From positions 279,825-343,824 of the forward strand of contig NZ_BMNW01000006.1 of NCBI RefSeq assembly GCF_014646755.1: 64,000 nucleotides of DNA, given 5' to 3'. A program made the position numbers and the translations under genes. Under the pieces are notes generated by a model, which worked only from the letters and a program-made list of their open reading frames with translations, did not search any database and had not been told where the DNA came from. The stretch is from Pseudomonas asuensis (GTDB taxonomy: Bacteria; Pseudomonadota; Gammaproteobacteria; Pseudomonadales; Pseudomonadaceae). Positions within the stretch are counted from its first letter, which is position 1; each line of letters opens with the position of its first letter. Shown here piece after piece: positions 46,786 through 56,008 of this stretch.

Positions 46786-48081
46786 CTACTGCGTCCGCGT
46801 CACCCGCCATACGGTGTTAGCCAGATCATCAGCGATGATGAGCGCACCGCGTGGATCGACCGTTACGCCCACCGGACGGCCACGGGTTTTCCCGTCATCT
46901 CCACGGAACCCTGTTGCAAAATCAACAGGATCACCGGACGGGCGTCCGTTGCTGAATGGTACGAAGACCACCTTGTAACCGACCGGATTCTTTCGATTCC
47001 AGCTACCGTGCTCGCCAACAAATACGCCATTGGCAAACTTGTCGCCCATTTCCGGTACTGAGAAGTCCACACCCAGCGCGGCGACGTGGGAGCCCAGCGC
47101 ATAATCCGGTGCGATGGCAGAAGCAACTTTTTGTGGGTTCTCCGGCTTCACGCGTGGATCGACGTTCTTGCCCCAGTAACTGTAAGGCCAGCCATAGAAC
47201 TGACCTTCCCTAACCGAGGTCAGGTAATCCGGAACCAGATCAGGGCCCAGTTCATCCCGCTCATTCACCACGGCCCACAATTGCCCCGTCTCTGGCTGGA
47301 TGGTCAATGCTGTGGGATTACGCAGACCGGTCGCATAGGGTTTATGAGCGCCCGTCTCAGCGTTGACTTGCCAGACCATCGCGCGATCTACCTCGGCTTC
47401 CATGCCGCGCTCGGTAATATTGCTGTTGGAGCCGATGCCTACGTAGAGAAAACGTCCATCAGGACTGATGGTCAGCGATTTAGTCCAGTGATGGTTAATT
47501 TCCGCAGGCAGATCAGTGATCTTGGTCGGTGGACCGCTGGCTTTGGTTTGGCCGTCCGCATAGTCGAAGCGCACCAGCGCATCCTGGTTGGCCACGTATA
47601 GCTTGCCCTCAAATAAAGCCAGACCGTACGGTGCGTTCAGGTTCTCAGCAAAGACCTCTTGAACCTCGTAGGTACCATCACCGTTTGCATCGCGCAGTAA
47701 TGTAAGGCGGTTACCCCCCTTTACCTTGGTATTGCCTTCTGCCTTGATGACCCCGGCAATAACATCTTTCGGCTTGAGTTTCGCTGCGTTACCGCCCCGG
47801 CCTTCCGCCACCAGGATGTCCCCGTTGGGCAGTACAAGGGTTTGCCGCGGGATTTTAAGATCCGTTGCGATCGCTCTGATGTCGTAACCCTCAGGCACTT
47901 TTGGCTTTTCATCGCCCCAGGGTGCTGGATCAGCAATCTTCATACTCGGTAGCAGGCCGCGCTCAGGATTAGGTAGTTTTGGATCACCACCATGTGATTG
48001 GGTGGCTTCGCCCTCGCCACCGCCGCACGCGCTTAGCATTACCGCCATGCTCAGTATCGTCAGTGCACTCGAATACCTCAT
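46786..48081 (-). CDS. PQQ-dependent sugar dehydrogenase-type lipoprotein (sorbosone dehydrogenase family)
   Basis: 431 residues. Lipoprotein signal with 'LSAC' (Cys19) followed by a Gly/Glu-rich linker. The body is a beta-propeller: 'LPNGDILVAEGRGGNAAKL', 'LNAPYGLALFEGKLYVANQD', 'HHWTKSLTISPDGRFLYVGIGSNSN', 'RNPTALTIQPETGQLWAVVNERDELG', 'VFVGEHGSWNRK', 'GRPVGVTVDPRGALIIADD'. Members oxidise sugars or aldoses in the periplasm with PQQ and pass electrons to the respiratory chain. No pqq biosynthesis genes are in the window. It overlaps the DUF2231 gene by 4 bp (ATGA), so the two form an operon. Confidence 0.87.
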   Translation of the reverse strand: MRYSSALTILSMAVMLSACGGGEGEATQSHGGDPKLPNPERGLLPSMKIADPAPWGDEKPKVPEGYDIRAIATDLKIPRQTLVLPNGDILVAEGRGGNAAKLKPKDVIAGVIKAEGNTKVKGGNRLTLLRDANGDGTYEVQEVFAENLNAPYGLALFEGKLYVANQDALVRFDYADGQTKASGPPTKITDLPAEINHHWTKSLTISPDGRFLYVGIGSNSNITERGMEAEVDRAMVWQVNAETGAHKPYATGLRNPTALTIQPETGQLWAVVNERDELGPDLVPDYLTSVREGQFYGWPYSYWGKNVDPRVKPENPQKVASAIAPDYALGSHVAALGVDFSVPEMGDKFANGVFVGEHGSWNRKNPVGYKVVFVPFSNGRPSGDPVDFATGFRGDDGKTRGRPVGVTVDPRGALIIADDLANTVWRVTRTQ

Positions 48082-48506
48082 CTTGCACCTCCTGAGCGCA
48101 GGTTGGTCAGTCCGATCCAGGCTGCAACAACGCTGAGCAGCGTTACAACTACCGACAGGGTAAGTCCCATAGGCATCGACGCCCAGGCATCCTTTGCATG
48201 CTCGAAGGCATTAACCAGCCCTAGTATCCAAGTGATCAGCAGGAGCAGGAAATACATCAACGGCCGCCCGGCCTTACGGTCGGCACGGATCAGATTGACC
48301 AACGCGAACAACAGCGCCAGCCCGCAGAAAAGTTCACCTCCGGCAATCAGCCAGGACGAAAAGTTGTTCCACTGGATCTGGTATGTCTTGGAATAGGCAA
48401 TGTCGCTGAGCAGTGCGCCAAGAAACAGCGGCACAGTTCCGGCAAGCAGTATTGCATGCAGCGGACCGGGTGTGACTCTATAGGTCGAATGAAATGCGGT
48501 GGTCAC
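48078..48506 (-). CDS. DUF2231 inner-membrane protein
   Basis: 142 residues with four membrane spans; 'PLHAILLAGTVPLFLGALLSDI' matches the DUF2231 start (P-x-H-x-x-L...F-P-x-x-x...D). It may bind heme or hand electrons to or from the PQQ enzyme with which it overlaps by 4 bp, but the family role is not established. First gene of the two-gene operon. Confidence 0.82.
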   Translation of the reverse strand: MTTAFHSTYRVTPGPLHAILLAGTVPLFLGALLSDIAYSKTYQIQWNNFSSWLIAGGELFCGLALLFALVNLIRADRKAGRPLMYFLLLLITWILGLVNAFEHAKDAWASMPMGLTLSVVVTLLSVVAAWIGLTNLRSGGAR

Positions 48507-48672
48507 GGGAGCTCCTTTTCTCTGTTATGTCTTGCAAAGGCCGTATGCAGGTGCACCGGATGTCAGGTGCCTGCTGGTGATGCCATAGCAAAGGAACGCA
48601 GCGCTTACGTGTTAGTTCACGACTGCCCATTGAATGAAACATATTGAAACCTCTGGGGAGGCTCTGCACCGA

Positions 48673-48739
48673 GCCTTCTGGCGATCCGAAGCCTCAACGC
48701 GCTCCAGCAGCTGGAGGCAGCCCCAGACGGCCAGAAGGC
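48673..48739. repeat. Nested inverted repeats in the divergent DUF2231-pao region
   Basis: Outer arms GCCTTCTGGC (48673-48682) and GCCAGAAGGC (48730-48739) are perfect. Inside lies CTCCAG-CAG-CTGGAG (48702-48716). The 67-bp unit could form a cruciform or be an operator or a REP-like element. Confidence 0.6.
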
Positions 48740-49031
48740 AGCCATGCACGGCCCGCTTGATCACAAGGCTCAAACACACATCCAGTAATCAATAGCCGGA
48801 AAACGTATGACTATTGCCGGACCTTTCTGCCCTGAAGGCGGTCCGTCTAAAGCGGCCTTGCTGACGCAGAAGCGGTGAGCCGTCTGTGACCACTCCTGAA
48901 TGGGCGTGCCCGTGATCGCTGCGAGCCAGCCCCGTCGGCAAATGGATAACGCATGTATCAGGCATGCGCGGCCGTTTTCGAGCGGGTCGAGTCTTGTGAC
49001 GAGACGGAACGTCCCAACGATGAGGACTTCC

Positions 49032-49652
49032 ATGAGCGACTCGATATCCCCTAACCGCCGCAGCTTTCTCAAGTCTGTGGGTGTATCCAGCCTAGCCGTC
49101 GCCTCGGCTCCAGTTTGGGTTCAGGCCATTCAGGCCGCACCTGTCGACGATACCCAACAATCTCTGCAACCTGGCGAGCAAAGAATCACCCTGAAGGTGA
49201 ACGGCCAGGCTCACACACTCAATGTTCCTGCTAACGCCATACTGCTTGATGTACTGCGTGACCGTCTGCAGCTGACCGGTACCAAGAAAGGGTGTGACCA
49301 CGGTCAATGTGGTGCCTGTACCCTGCATGTGAACGGGACAGCAGTGAATTCCTGCCTGTCGCTGGCTGTCAGCCATGACGGTGATGAGATCACCACTATT
49401 GAAGGCCTAGAAAAAGACGGCAAGCTACATCCGGTCCAGGAAGCTTTCTGGGAGCACGACGCTTATCAGTGTGGCTATTGTACCTCTGGCCAGATCATGA
49501 GTGCCGTGGCCATCCTCAACGACCCCTCCATTGGCAGCGACGATTCCAGCGTCCGCGAAGCCATGAGCGGCAATATCTGCCGCTGCGGTGCCTACAAAAA
49601 CATTCTTGCGGCCATCCAGTCGGCCCGCGGCAAGGTGAAGGGGGCCAGCTGA
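49032..49652 (+). CDS. paoA: [2Fe-2S] subunit of a periplasmic aldehyde dehydrogenase (PaoA-like)
   Basis: 206 residues from the ATG at 49032, preceded by GAGG. A twin-arginine signal is clear ('NRRSFLKSVGVSSLA'), so the folded complex is Tat-exported. Two iron-sulfur clusters are set by 'GCDHGQCGACTLHVNG' plus a later Cys, and 'CGYCTSGQIMS' with 'NICRCGAYKN'. It is the electron-transfer subunit of a xanthine-oxidase-family enzyme. The next gene overlaps its stop by one base, so the three genes are translationally coupled. Confidence 0.93.
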   Translation: MSDSISPNRRSFLKSVGVSSLAVASAPVWVQAIQAAPVDDTQQSLQPGEQRITLKVNGQAHTLNVPANAILLDVLRDRLQLTGTKKGCDHGQCGACTLHVNGTAVNSCLSLAVSHDGDEITTIEGLEKDGKLHPVQEAFWEHDAYQCGYCTSGQIMSAVAILNDPSIGSDDSSVREAMSGNICRCGAYKNILAAIQSARGKVKGAS

Positions 49653-50641
49653 TGCGTAGCTTTCAATTTGATCGTGCAGCCAGCACCGAGCAGGCGCTAA
49701 AGGCCGGCCAGTCAAACCAGGCGATGTACCTGGCTGGCGGCACCACGCTCCTTGATCTTGTGAAACTTGACGTTATGCAGCCCGAACGGCTGGTGGACAT
49801 CAACCGTGTAGGCCTTAACCGACTGGAGCGCCAGGACGATGGCAGCGTGCGTATCGGCGCCCTGGTCACCAATACAACGTTGGCTCAAGACAATTACATC
49901 GTCCAGGCCTATCCTGTGCTGTCTCAGGCACTGTTAGCAGGCGCTACGACACAATTACGTAACAAGGCCACTACCGCCGGTAACGTCATGCAGCGGGTGC
50001 GCTGCCACTACTTTCGCGACAACGTTTCGCCCTGCAACAAGCGCAAGCCCGGCAGCGGCTGCTCGGCGATCGAGGGTGACCATCGCTCAGTCCACGCTGT
50101 CCTAGGCACCAGCCAGCACTGCATCGCCATGCACCCATCTGACATGTGTGTAGCGATGGCAGCCATTGGTGCGACTGTTCATGTACAAGGTCCCAAAGGG
50201 GAGCGGACAATCGACTTCCTCGATTTCCATCTGCGGCCCGGCGACACTCCCGAACGTGAACACGCCCTCGCTCCCGGCGAACTGATTACCTACATCACGC
50301 TTGCACCGCCACTGGCCAACAGCCTTTCGGGCTACCTGAAACTGCGCGATCGTGCTTCCTATCAGTTCGCACTGGCGTCGAGTGCCATCATTGTGCAGCT
50401 GCAGGGTGACCGCATCACCGATGCGCGAATCGCACTGGGCGGCGTCGGCACCAAGCCCTGGCGAGCGCATGAAGCGGAACAGTCATTACGTGGCCAGCCC
50501 GCCAATGATGAGACCTTCCGCCGTGCTGCGCAGCTAGCGTTACAGGGTGCCACGCCCTATCGGCACAACGCCTACAAGATTCCACTGGCCCAACAGGCCA
50601 TCGTGCGTAATCTGCAGACACTTACCGGAGGTGTAGCATGA
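49652..50641 (+). CDS. paoB: FAD/[4Fe-4S] subunit of a periplasmic aldehyde dehydrogenase (PaoB-like)
   Basis: 329 residues; the ATG at 49652 overlaps the paoA stop (TGATG). FAD-binding: 'AGGTTLLDLVKLDVM', 'NTTLAQDNYI', 'TTAGNVMQRVRC'. The Cys-rich insert ('RCHYFRDNVSPCNKRKPGSG', then 'HC') is the extra [4Fe-4S] site seen in PaoB and 4-hydroxybenzoyl-CoA reductase. FAD passes electrons from the Mo centre to an acceptor. C-terminus 'LAQQAIVRNLQTLTGG' is typical. Overlaps paoC by 4 bp. Confidence 0.92.
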   Translation: MRSFQFDRAASTEQALKAGQSNQAMYLAGGTTLLDLVKLDVMQPERLVDINRVGLNRLERQDDGSVRIGALVTNTTLAQDNYIVQAYPVLSQALLAGATTQLRNKATTAGNVMQRVRCHYFRDNVSPCNKRKPGSGCSAIEGDHRSVHAVLGTSQHCIAMHPSDMCVAMAAIGATVHVQGPKGERTIDFLDFHLRPGDTPEREHALAPGELITYITLAPPLANSLSGYLKLRDRASYQFALASSAIIVQLQGDRITDARIALGGVGTKPWRAHEAEQSLRGQPANDETFRRAAQLALQGATPYRHNAYKIPLAQQAIVRNLQTLTGGVA

Positions 50642-52863
50642 ACGACATCATCGGTGCTGGTCCCAGACGAGTCGACGGACGACTCAAGGTCACCGGCCAT
50701 GCCCAGTACACTGCCGATCACGGACTCAAGCGCATGGCGTATGCCTATGGCGTCTACAGCACCATCGCCAGCGGCCGCGTCACTCGTATCGATGTCGATG
50801 AGGCCCAGCGCATGCCGGGCGTACTCGGGATCTACCACCACGGCCATTTCACCGAACTCTATCGTCCACCCAAGATGAAGCTGAACCCAGACAAGATCGA
50901 CCGGCTGGTGAAAGTCGACGAAAGTCGGCTGCCGTTCGAGGACGACCGGGTGTATTACGCCGGTCAGTTCGTAGCCATGGTGGTAGCCGACTCCTTTGAA
51001 CAGGCTCGCGCGGCGGCTTACAAGGTCAAGGTCGAATATAAGGAAGAGCCTGCCTTGGCCACGCTCGCGCAAGCAAAAAGGGTACAGTCACCCAAAACCG
51101 CGGGCTCGGATTACTCACGTGGAGACCCGCAGGCCGGTTTTGACAAGGCAGCCCATCGCATCGATGTCACTTACACCACGCCTGTCGAAACCCATAACCC
51201 GATGGAGATGCACGCCACGACCGCCTATTGGGAAGGTGATCGGCTGTTCGTGTATGAATCTACACAGTCGGTAATCGTGCACCGCAACACCTTGGCCCGT
51301 ATCTTTGGTTTGAGCCCGGACAAGGTCGAACTGCAATCGCCCTTTATAGGTTCAGGCTTTGGCAGCAAGCTCTGGGCGTGGCCGCACTCCCCTGCCACTT
51401 GCGCTGTCGCGCGGCTTGTAGGTCGTCCCGTACAGTTCGTGGTGCCACGTCCGCAGATGTTTACTACCACTGGTCATCGTCCGGCCACCGAGCAACGACT
51501 GCGGCTCGCCACGGACGACCAGGGAAAGCTATTGTCGGTACGACATGAATCGGTCAACAGCACGTCCTTTACTGACCAGAATACTGAAAGCTGCGGCAGC
51601 GTAACCAAGAGCCTGTACAGCTGCCCGAACTTGGCCGTTACCCATGCGACCTTGCAGGTCAACCACGGTACGCCTACGTCCATGCGCGCACCGGGCGCTG
51701 CGCCGGGCCTGTTCGCACTGGAATCAGCCATGGATGAAATGGCGGAGGCCATTGGCATGGACCCACTGGCGTTTCGCAAGCTCAATGCTTCAACTCGAGA
51801 CGAGAGCAAGGACATGCCCTGGTCCAGCAACCACCTGCAGGAAGCCTTCGACAAAGCCGCGGCCAAGTTTGGCTGGGACAAGCGCACCCCAGAGCCCGGC
51901 TCGATGCGCGACGGCCATGAGATAATCGGCTATGGTCTGGCGGCCTGTAATTGGGATGCCATGCGCTGCGCCTGCGAGGCTCGGGTATCACTGCGTGCCG
52001 ATGGAACGGCTTACGTCACTTGCGGTGCACAGGATATCGGAACCGGCACCTATACCATTGTCGCCCAGGCCGTGAGCAAGATCACCGGTCTGCCATTGGA
52101 AAAGATCACTGTACAGCTGGGTGACTCATCCTTTCCGCCCGGACCGGTCTCTGGTGGCTCCTGGGCAACCGCCAGCGTTCTACCCGCCGTGGCGGAGGCT
52201 ACCCGGGACGCCATTGAGCAGCTAAAGAGCTTTGCCATAGAGGACGGGCCGTTCAAGGGTGCCGATCCCAAAGCCTTGGAGTTCACTAACGGCCGGCTGG
52301 TCAAGGGTAACGACGCGCTGGGTTTCGGCCACCTGCTTACCACACGGCGTTTGAGCAGTGCCGAAGGCGAAGCCCGAACGCAGACAGCGGATAAAAGTGA
52401 TGTTTCGATCCGTTCCTTTGGTGCGCACTTCGTGGAAGTACGGTGGGACCCGGGTATCTCTCGCCTGCGTGTATCACGGGTAGTCAGTGCGATAGATGTC
52501 GGTCAGGTCATCAACGCCAAGGCCGCCGCTAATCAGGTGGAAGGCGCAATCGTAATGGCTATTGGCATGGCAATGTTCGAGGCTACCCATTACGACGAGC
52601 GCAACGCCATGCCCACCAACAATGATTACGCCGAGTACGTGGTGCCGGTGCATGCCGACCAGCCGCCGGAACTGGACGTGATACTGCTTGATTATCCCGA
52701 CTATGCCCTCAACGAGTTTGGTGCTCGCGGTATCGGTGAGATCGGCATTACAGGGTTGGCGGCTGCCATTGCCAACGCGGTGTATCACGCTACCGGCAAA
52801 CGCATCCGCGACTTGCCGATCACGCTGGACAAGCTGATGGATGAGGTTCCCCAGACTGTATAA
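50638..52863 (+). CDS. paoC: Molybdopterin subunit of a periplasmic aldehyde dehydrogenase (PaoC-like)
   Basis: 741 residues (E. coli PaoC 732). ATG overlaps the paoB stop (ATGA). Substrate/Mo domains: 'NPMEMHATTAYWEGDRL', 'GSGFGSKLWAWPHSP', 'MRAPGAAPGLFALESAMDEM', 'GAQDIGTGTYTI', and the catalytic Glu in 'GARGIGEIGITG' at residue 701, 40 residues from the end as in E. coli PaoC (Glu692). It oxidises aldehydes, often aromatic ones, in the periplasm with molybdopterin cytosine dinucleotide. The cofactor chaperone gene paoD that normally follows is absent; an IS5 remnant begins 36 bp later. Confidence 0.93.
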   Translation: MNDIIGAGPRRVDGRLKVTGHAQYTADHGLKRMAYAYGVYSTIASGRVTRIDVDEAQRMPGVLGIYHHGHFTELYRPPKMKLNPDKIDRLVKVDESRLPFEDDRVYYAGQFVAMVVADSFEQARAAAYKVKVEYKEEPALATLAQAKRVQSPKTAGSDYSRGDPQAGFDKAAHRIDVTYTTPVETHNPMEMHATTAYWEGDRLFVYESTQSVIVHRNTLARIFGLSPDKVELQSPFIGSGFGSKLWAWPHSPATCAVARLVGRPVQFVVPRPQMFTTTGHRPATEQRLRLATDDQGKLLSVRHESVNSTSFTDQNTESCGSVTKSLYSCPNLAVTHATLQVNHGTPTSMRAPGAAPGLFALESAMDEMAEAIGMDPLAFRKLNASTRDESKDMPWSSNHLQEAFDKAAAKFGWDKRTPEPGSMRDGHEIIGYGLAACNWDAMRCACEARVSLRADGTAYVTCGAQDIGTGTYTIVAQAVSKITGLPLEKITVQLGDSSFPPGPVSGGSWATASVLPAVAEATRDAIEQLKSFAIEDGPFKGADPKALEFTNGRLVKGNDALGFGHLLTTRRLSSAEGEARTQTADKSDVSIRSFGAHFVEVRWDPGISRLRVSRVVSAIDVGQVINAKAAANQVEGAIVMAIGMAMFEATHYDERNAMPTNNDYAEYVVPVHADQPPELDVILLDYPDYALNEFGARGIGEIGITGLAAAIANAVYHATGKRIRDLPITLDKLMDEVPQTV

Positions 52864-52898
52864 GTCGCCGCGGCCCAAGGACGGGCGCCGGCGTACTA

Positions 52899-53185
52899 GG
52901 TTCTGTAGGAAAGGTCCAAACGGATAGAATGCCTGCCATAACCGGCTGGAGGCCCACATGGCAAAGCGTTACGAACTTCCTGATACTGCTTGGAAGCCCA
53001 TTGTAAATCTGGTTTCCCTCAAACAGAAGATGGGGAGACCTCGCCGTGATGACCAGCTGATGTTCAACAGCATCCTCTGGGGCTTGGTCTCAGGTGCTGC
53101 CTAGCGTGACCTACTAGAGCGCTTCGGCCCATGGTCGACGGTGTACCAATGCTTCGTGCATTGCCGATCCTCAAGGGATGGTGAT
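52899..53185 (+). mobile_element. Remnant of an IS5-family element (left end and N-terminal part)
   Basis: The left inverted repeat GGTTCTGTAGGAAAGGT (52899-52915) matches the reverse of the right end at 46623-46639 in 15 of 17 bases. From the ATG at 52958 the frame reads MAKRYELPDTAWKPIVNLVS, then 'MGRPRRDDQLMFNSILWGL' and 'VSGAA' before a stop, with the homologue of 'ERFGPWSTVYQ' after it. It is the 5' part of an IS5-type transposase gene, dead by stop codons and truncation. Confidence 0.82.
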
Positions 53186-53267
53186 AAGAATCACTTTTTA
53201 AACATTCATGGAAGGCTTATGCCTCTATTGAAAGCAATGACCAAAGATAAGGAAAGTTGTTGATCAG

Positions 53268-53717
53268 TTGCCCTTGCACCACTCAAGCGTGCCCTTAACG
53301 ATGCGGCCACAATTCTTGTTTTCCCATGAAGCGGGTCGTAATAGAGTACGGATCGCATTGGCACTGCTTGCCGTTATTGCCTTGGGGCTGGCTTCTCGCC
53401 GGTTCCCTGGGATGCTTCCTGAAATACTCGGCAAGTACCCAGGTGACGCGCTTTGGGCACTCATGATCTTTTTGGGTCTCGCCTTTGTTTCTCCCCGCTC
53501 CGCAACAGTGCGACTGGGCTTAATGGCTTTTGGCATTTCATGTGCAGTAGAGGCGGCACAGCTTTACCAGGCACCCTGGATCAATGATATTCGACAGCAT
53601 CCGCTGGGCCATCTTGTCTTAGGCACTACTTTTTCCTGGATGGATATAGTTGCCTACGGCATCGGCATACTGGTGGGTATGTTGCTTGATCACCTAACCG
53701 GACTCATAAAAGCATAG
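53268..53717 (+). CDS. DUF2809 membrane protein
   Basis: 149 residues if the TTG at 53268 is used (AAGGAAAG lies 11 nt before it); the ATG at 53301 gives 138 residues. Four membrane spans. The DUF2809 pattern is visible: 'ALGLASRRFPGMLPEILGKYPGDALWALMIF', 'ISCAVEAAQLYQAPWINDIRQHPLGHLVLG', 'SWMDIVAYGIGILVG'. The E-x-x-Q-L-Y-x-A-P-W motif is the best marker. Function unknown; the family shares its fold idea with VanZ-like proteins. Confidence 0.82.
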   Translation: MPLHHSSVPLTMRPQFLFSHEAGRNRVRIALALLAVIALGLASRRFPGMLPEILGKYPGDALWALMIFLGLAFVSPRSATVRLGLMAFGISCAVEAAQLYQAPWINDIRQHPLGHLVLGTTFSWMDIVAYGIGILVGMLLDHLTGLIKA

Positions 53718-53793
53718 CCAAGCCAGCGTGAGCAACTGACACCGCGGACACACCCAAATGCATGCATACGCTCTGCTTCACCCAGAATAAGGT

Positions 53794-54174
53794 TTACTCG
53801 CTCTTTTTCTGGAAGGTCGCCAGATAAGCAAGCAGGTCGGCAATTTGCTGTTTGTTGCTGATCCCCCAGAAACGCATCTTGGTGCCGGGCACGACTTTAT
53901 CCGGATCTTTCAGGTATGCAGCTAGCGTTTCCTCATTCCAGATGATTCCTGAATCCTTCATGGGCTGAGAATAGTTGAAGTCTTCCGTACTGCCGGCCTG
54001 TCGGCCGAAAATTGCATTGAGTTCTGGGCCAAAGGAACCTCGCGCATAAGACCCAACCTTATGGCAGTTACCACACCAGGAGGTGAAGTACTTTTTGCCT
54101 GCCGTTGCGTCTCCTGCACCCAAGGCAGCTCCGTGCGCCAGCAGGGCTAAGATCATGACTACACTTTTTTTCAT
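53794..54174 (-). CDS. Periplasmic class I c-type cytochrome
   Basis: 126 residues. Signal peptide MKKSVVMILALLAHGAALGA; heme motif C-x-x-C-H ('WCGNCH') near residue 35; axial Met in 'VPGTKMRFWG'. The spacing suits a mitochondrial-type/c2 cytochrome with a single heme. It would carry electrons in the periplasm, possibly for the PQQ-type dehydrogenase or another oxidase; no gene is close enough to prove the partner. AAGCAAG site before the ATG at 54174 is moderate. Confidence 0.9.
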   Translation of the reverse strand: MKKSVVMILALLAHGAALGAGDATAGKKYFTSWCGNCHKVGSYARGSFGPELNAIFGRQAGSTEDFNYSQPMKDSGIIWNEETLAAYLKDPDKVVPGTKMRFWGISNKQQIADLLAYLATFQKKSE

Positions 54175-54524
54175 CTTGCTTCCCAGGAATTTCTCGTAAC
54201 ACCTAGCGCAGCATTATGCCCGTCTGATGCATCTGTATTCATTGATGCAAAACATCTTGATGGTATTGGCTGGCTTCTGAGCAAAACAACTATGCCGTCC
54301 ATGATAAGGACAAGCAGTCTATTACACGAAGCCGCAGAGCATCTTCAAACGCTCATCTCTTGTCTTCAAAGTACCTTTAAGAAGACAGCTACTTCTATGG
54401 AATGACGTCATCTTCATATGTGTTTAAGACAGGTGACTTTGCTACTTAATAACCTGTGGTCTATAGCTCACTGTCTCAGCCCGACACTTGGCTGAACCCC
54501 TATGGACACACAAGGAAAGTTGTC
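54175..54524. other. Divergent intergenic region before the second curlin gene
   Basis: About 350 bp with no gene. AT-rich in the part next to the curlin gene; no clear operator was identified. Confidence 0.35.
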
Positions 54525-55874
54525 ATGTTCAAGCTCACCCCCCTGACGTTGATCGTTCTTGTTTCCTTCAGCGGTTTTGCCATGGCTGGAGGCAACCGCG
54601 CCACACAGACCCAGAGCGGGTTCGATAATGAAATGGCTCTTGAGCAGCGTGGTGAAAATAATAGCGCGACACAAGAGCAGCGGTTAGCGGATAACCAGAG
54701 TTCAACCGTTATACAAGCAGGCAATTACAATAGCGCCGACGTACTGCAACAAGCCTCTGGCCATAAAATGACACTTGGCCAGACGGGTAACGACAATAGG
54801 GCTGCGGTCTATCAAGCTAATGCCGGGGGTGGAAGTGACGCCTCAATTCTGCAGCTTGGTGATGCGAATATCGCCACTCTGAACCAGCAAGGCGGTGACT
54901 CTAGTAACAGAGCCACATTATACCAAGAGGGCAATAACAACATTCATACGATAGACCAGATTGGCGATGGTTTAAGTACGTTAACAGCCAACACCGTCGG
55001 TAATGGGAACACCATTACAGCGCTACAGCAAACAGGCGTATCGGCTAGTCTCTTTCAACAAGGTGAAAATAACCAGATCACACTTGAGCAGAACGGCTGG
55101 AGTTCTAACAGAGACGGAGACAACGTCTCAGTAGTACAGAGCGGTGATTCTAACGTCGTTACCCTACATCAGCTTGGTTTCTACCCAGGTAAAAGCGCTA
55201 CGTTGTATCAGGAAGGCAATAATAATACTCACACAATAGAGCAAAGGAATGACGGTGTAACCCGCTTGACAGCTAATACTGTAGGTGACGGAAACATTGT
55301 CACGGCTATTCAGGAAAAGGGGAAATCAGCTGACCTTTCCCAGACAGGCGATGACAACCAGATCACGCTGAGTCAGGGTGGTAGTCCGATAGAGGCCGCT
55401 GTCAATATTGCTCAAATGGGTAACGAGAACAGTGCAACGGTTGATCAGTCGACAGGCAATCACTACGGCGCTTATGCCACCCGCCTGGATCAAGAAGGCG
55501 ACTCCAACGTTGCCTCTATCCTCCAATCCAGCGGCCTGAGTACTATTGATGTTACTCAAAAGGGAAACAATAACGAGTTCGCTATTGATCAGGATACGGT
55601 AAGCGGAGCGATTGTCGGGCGTTCCACAGGCAACAACAACATCGCCAGTATCAGCCAGGATACGTCTCTGACTACGACATACCTCACACAGGAAGGTGAT
55701 GCCAATCTAGCCACCATTGAGCAAATGGGTGTTAACAGCCAGGCACAGGTTGATCAGCTTGGATCATCCAATCAGGTTCTTATTTCCCAAAACGGACCTT
55801 CAGAACTGCTGGGCAATTCCGCTACCGTCATGCAAACCGGAGTGGGCAACACCGCTACCCTTTATCAACAGTAA
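54525..55874 (+). CDS. Curlin-repeat amyloid protein with internal duplication
   Basis: 449 residues from the ATG at 54525, after AAGGAAAG; it opens a signal peptide (MFKLTPLTLIVLVSFSGFAM, then AGG). The rest is ~20-residue curlin repeats rich in Gln, Asn, Gly and Thr, such as 'LEQRGENNSATQEQ' and 'LTQEGDANLATIEQMG'. A stretch of ~95 residues occurs twice in a row ('ATLYQEGNNN..HTI.Q'...'ANTVG.GN...'...'DNQITL.Q', starting near 54907 and 55198), a recent tandem duplication. It should form surface amyloid. No csg secretion genes are adjacent; it is unlinked to the other curlin gene (1032-2063). Confidence 0.88.
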   Translation: MFKLTPLTLIVLVSFSGFAMAGGNRATQTQSGFDNEMALEQRGENNSATQEQRLADNQSSTVIQAGNYNSADVLQQASGHKMTLGQTGNDNRAAVYQANAGGGSDASILQLGDANIATLNQQGGDSSNRATLYQEGNNNIHTIDQIGDGLSTLTANTVGNGNTITALQQTGVSASLFQQGENNQITLEQNGWSSNRDGDNVSVVQSGDSNVVTLHQLGFYPGKSATLYQEGNNNTHTIEQRNDGVTRLTANTVGDGNIVTAIQEKGKSADLSQTGDDNQITLSQGGSPIEAAVNIAQMGNENSATVDQSTGNHYGAYATRLDQEGDSNVASILQSSGLSTIDVTQKGNNNEFAIDQDTVSGAIVGRSTGNNNIASISQDTSLTTTYLTQEGDANLATIEQMGVNSQAQVDQLGSSNQVLISQNGPSELLGNSATVMQTGVGNTATLYQQ

Positions 55875-55970
55875 AAGGCTTGGTCGGCGAGTTTAGAGTT
55901 AAGACATACTTAACCTAGATAGCATTTGGAAGCCTTCTGCACGCCAATGCTAACTTGCGCCTCCTCGCAT

Positions 55971-56005
55971 GATTGGACTGACTGGAAGTACCAGTCAGTC
56001 CAATC
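55971..56005. terminator. Bidirectional terminator between the curlin and amidase genes
   Basis: GATTGGACTGACTGG (55971-55985) and CCAGTCAGTCCAATC (55991-56005) form a perfect 15-bp stem with a 5-nt loop, immediately after the convergent amidase stop (56009). Confidence 0.85.
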
Positions 56006-56008
56006 GGC

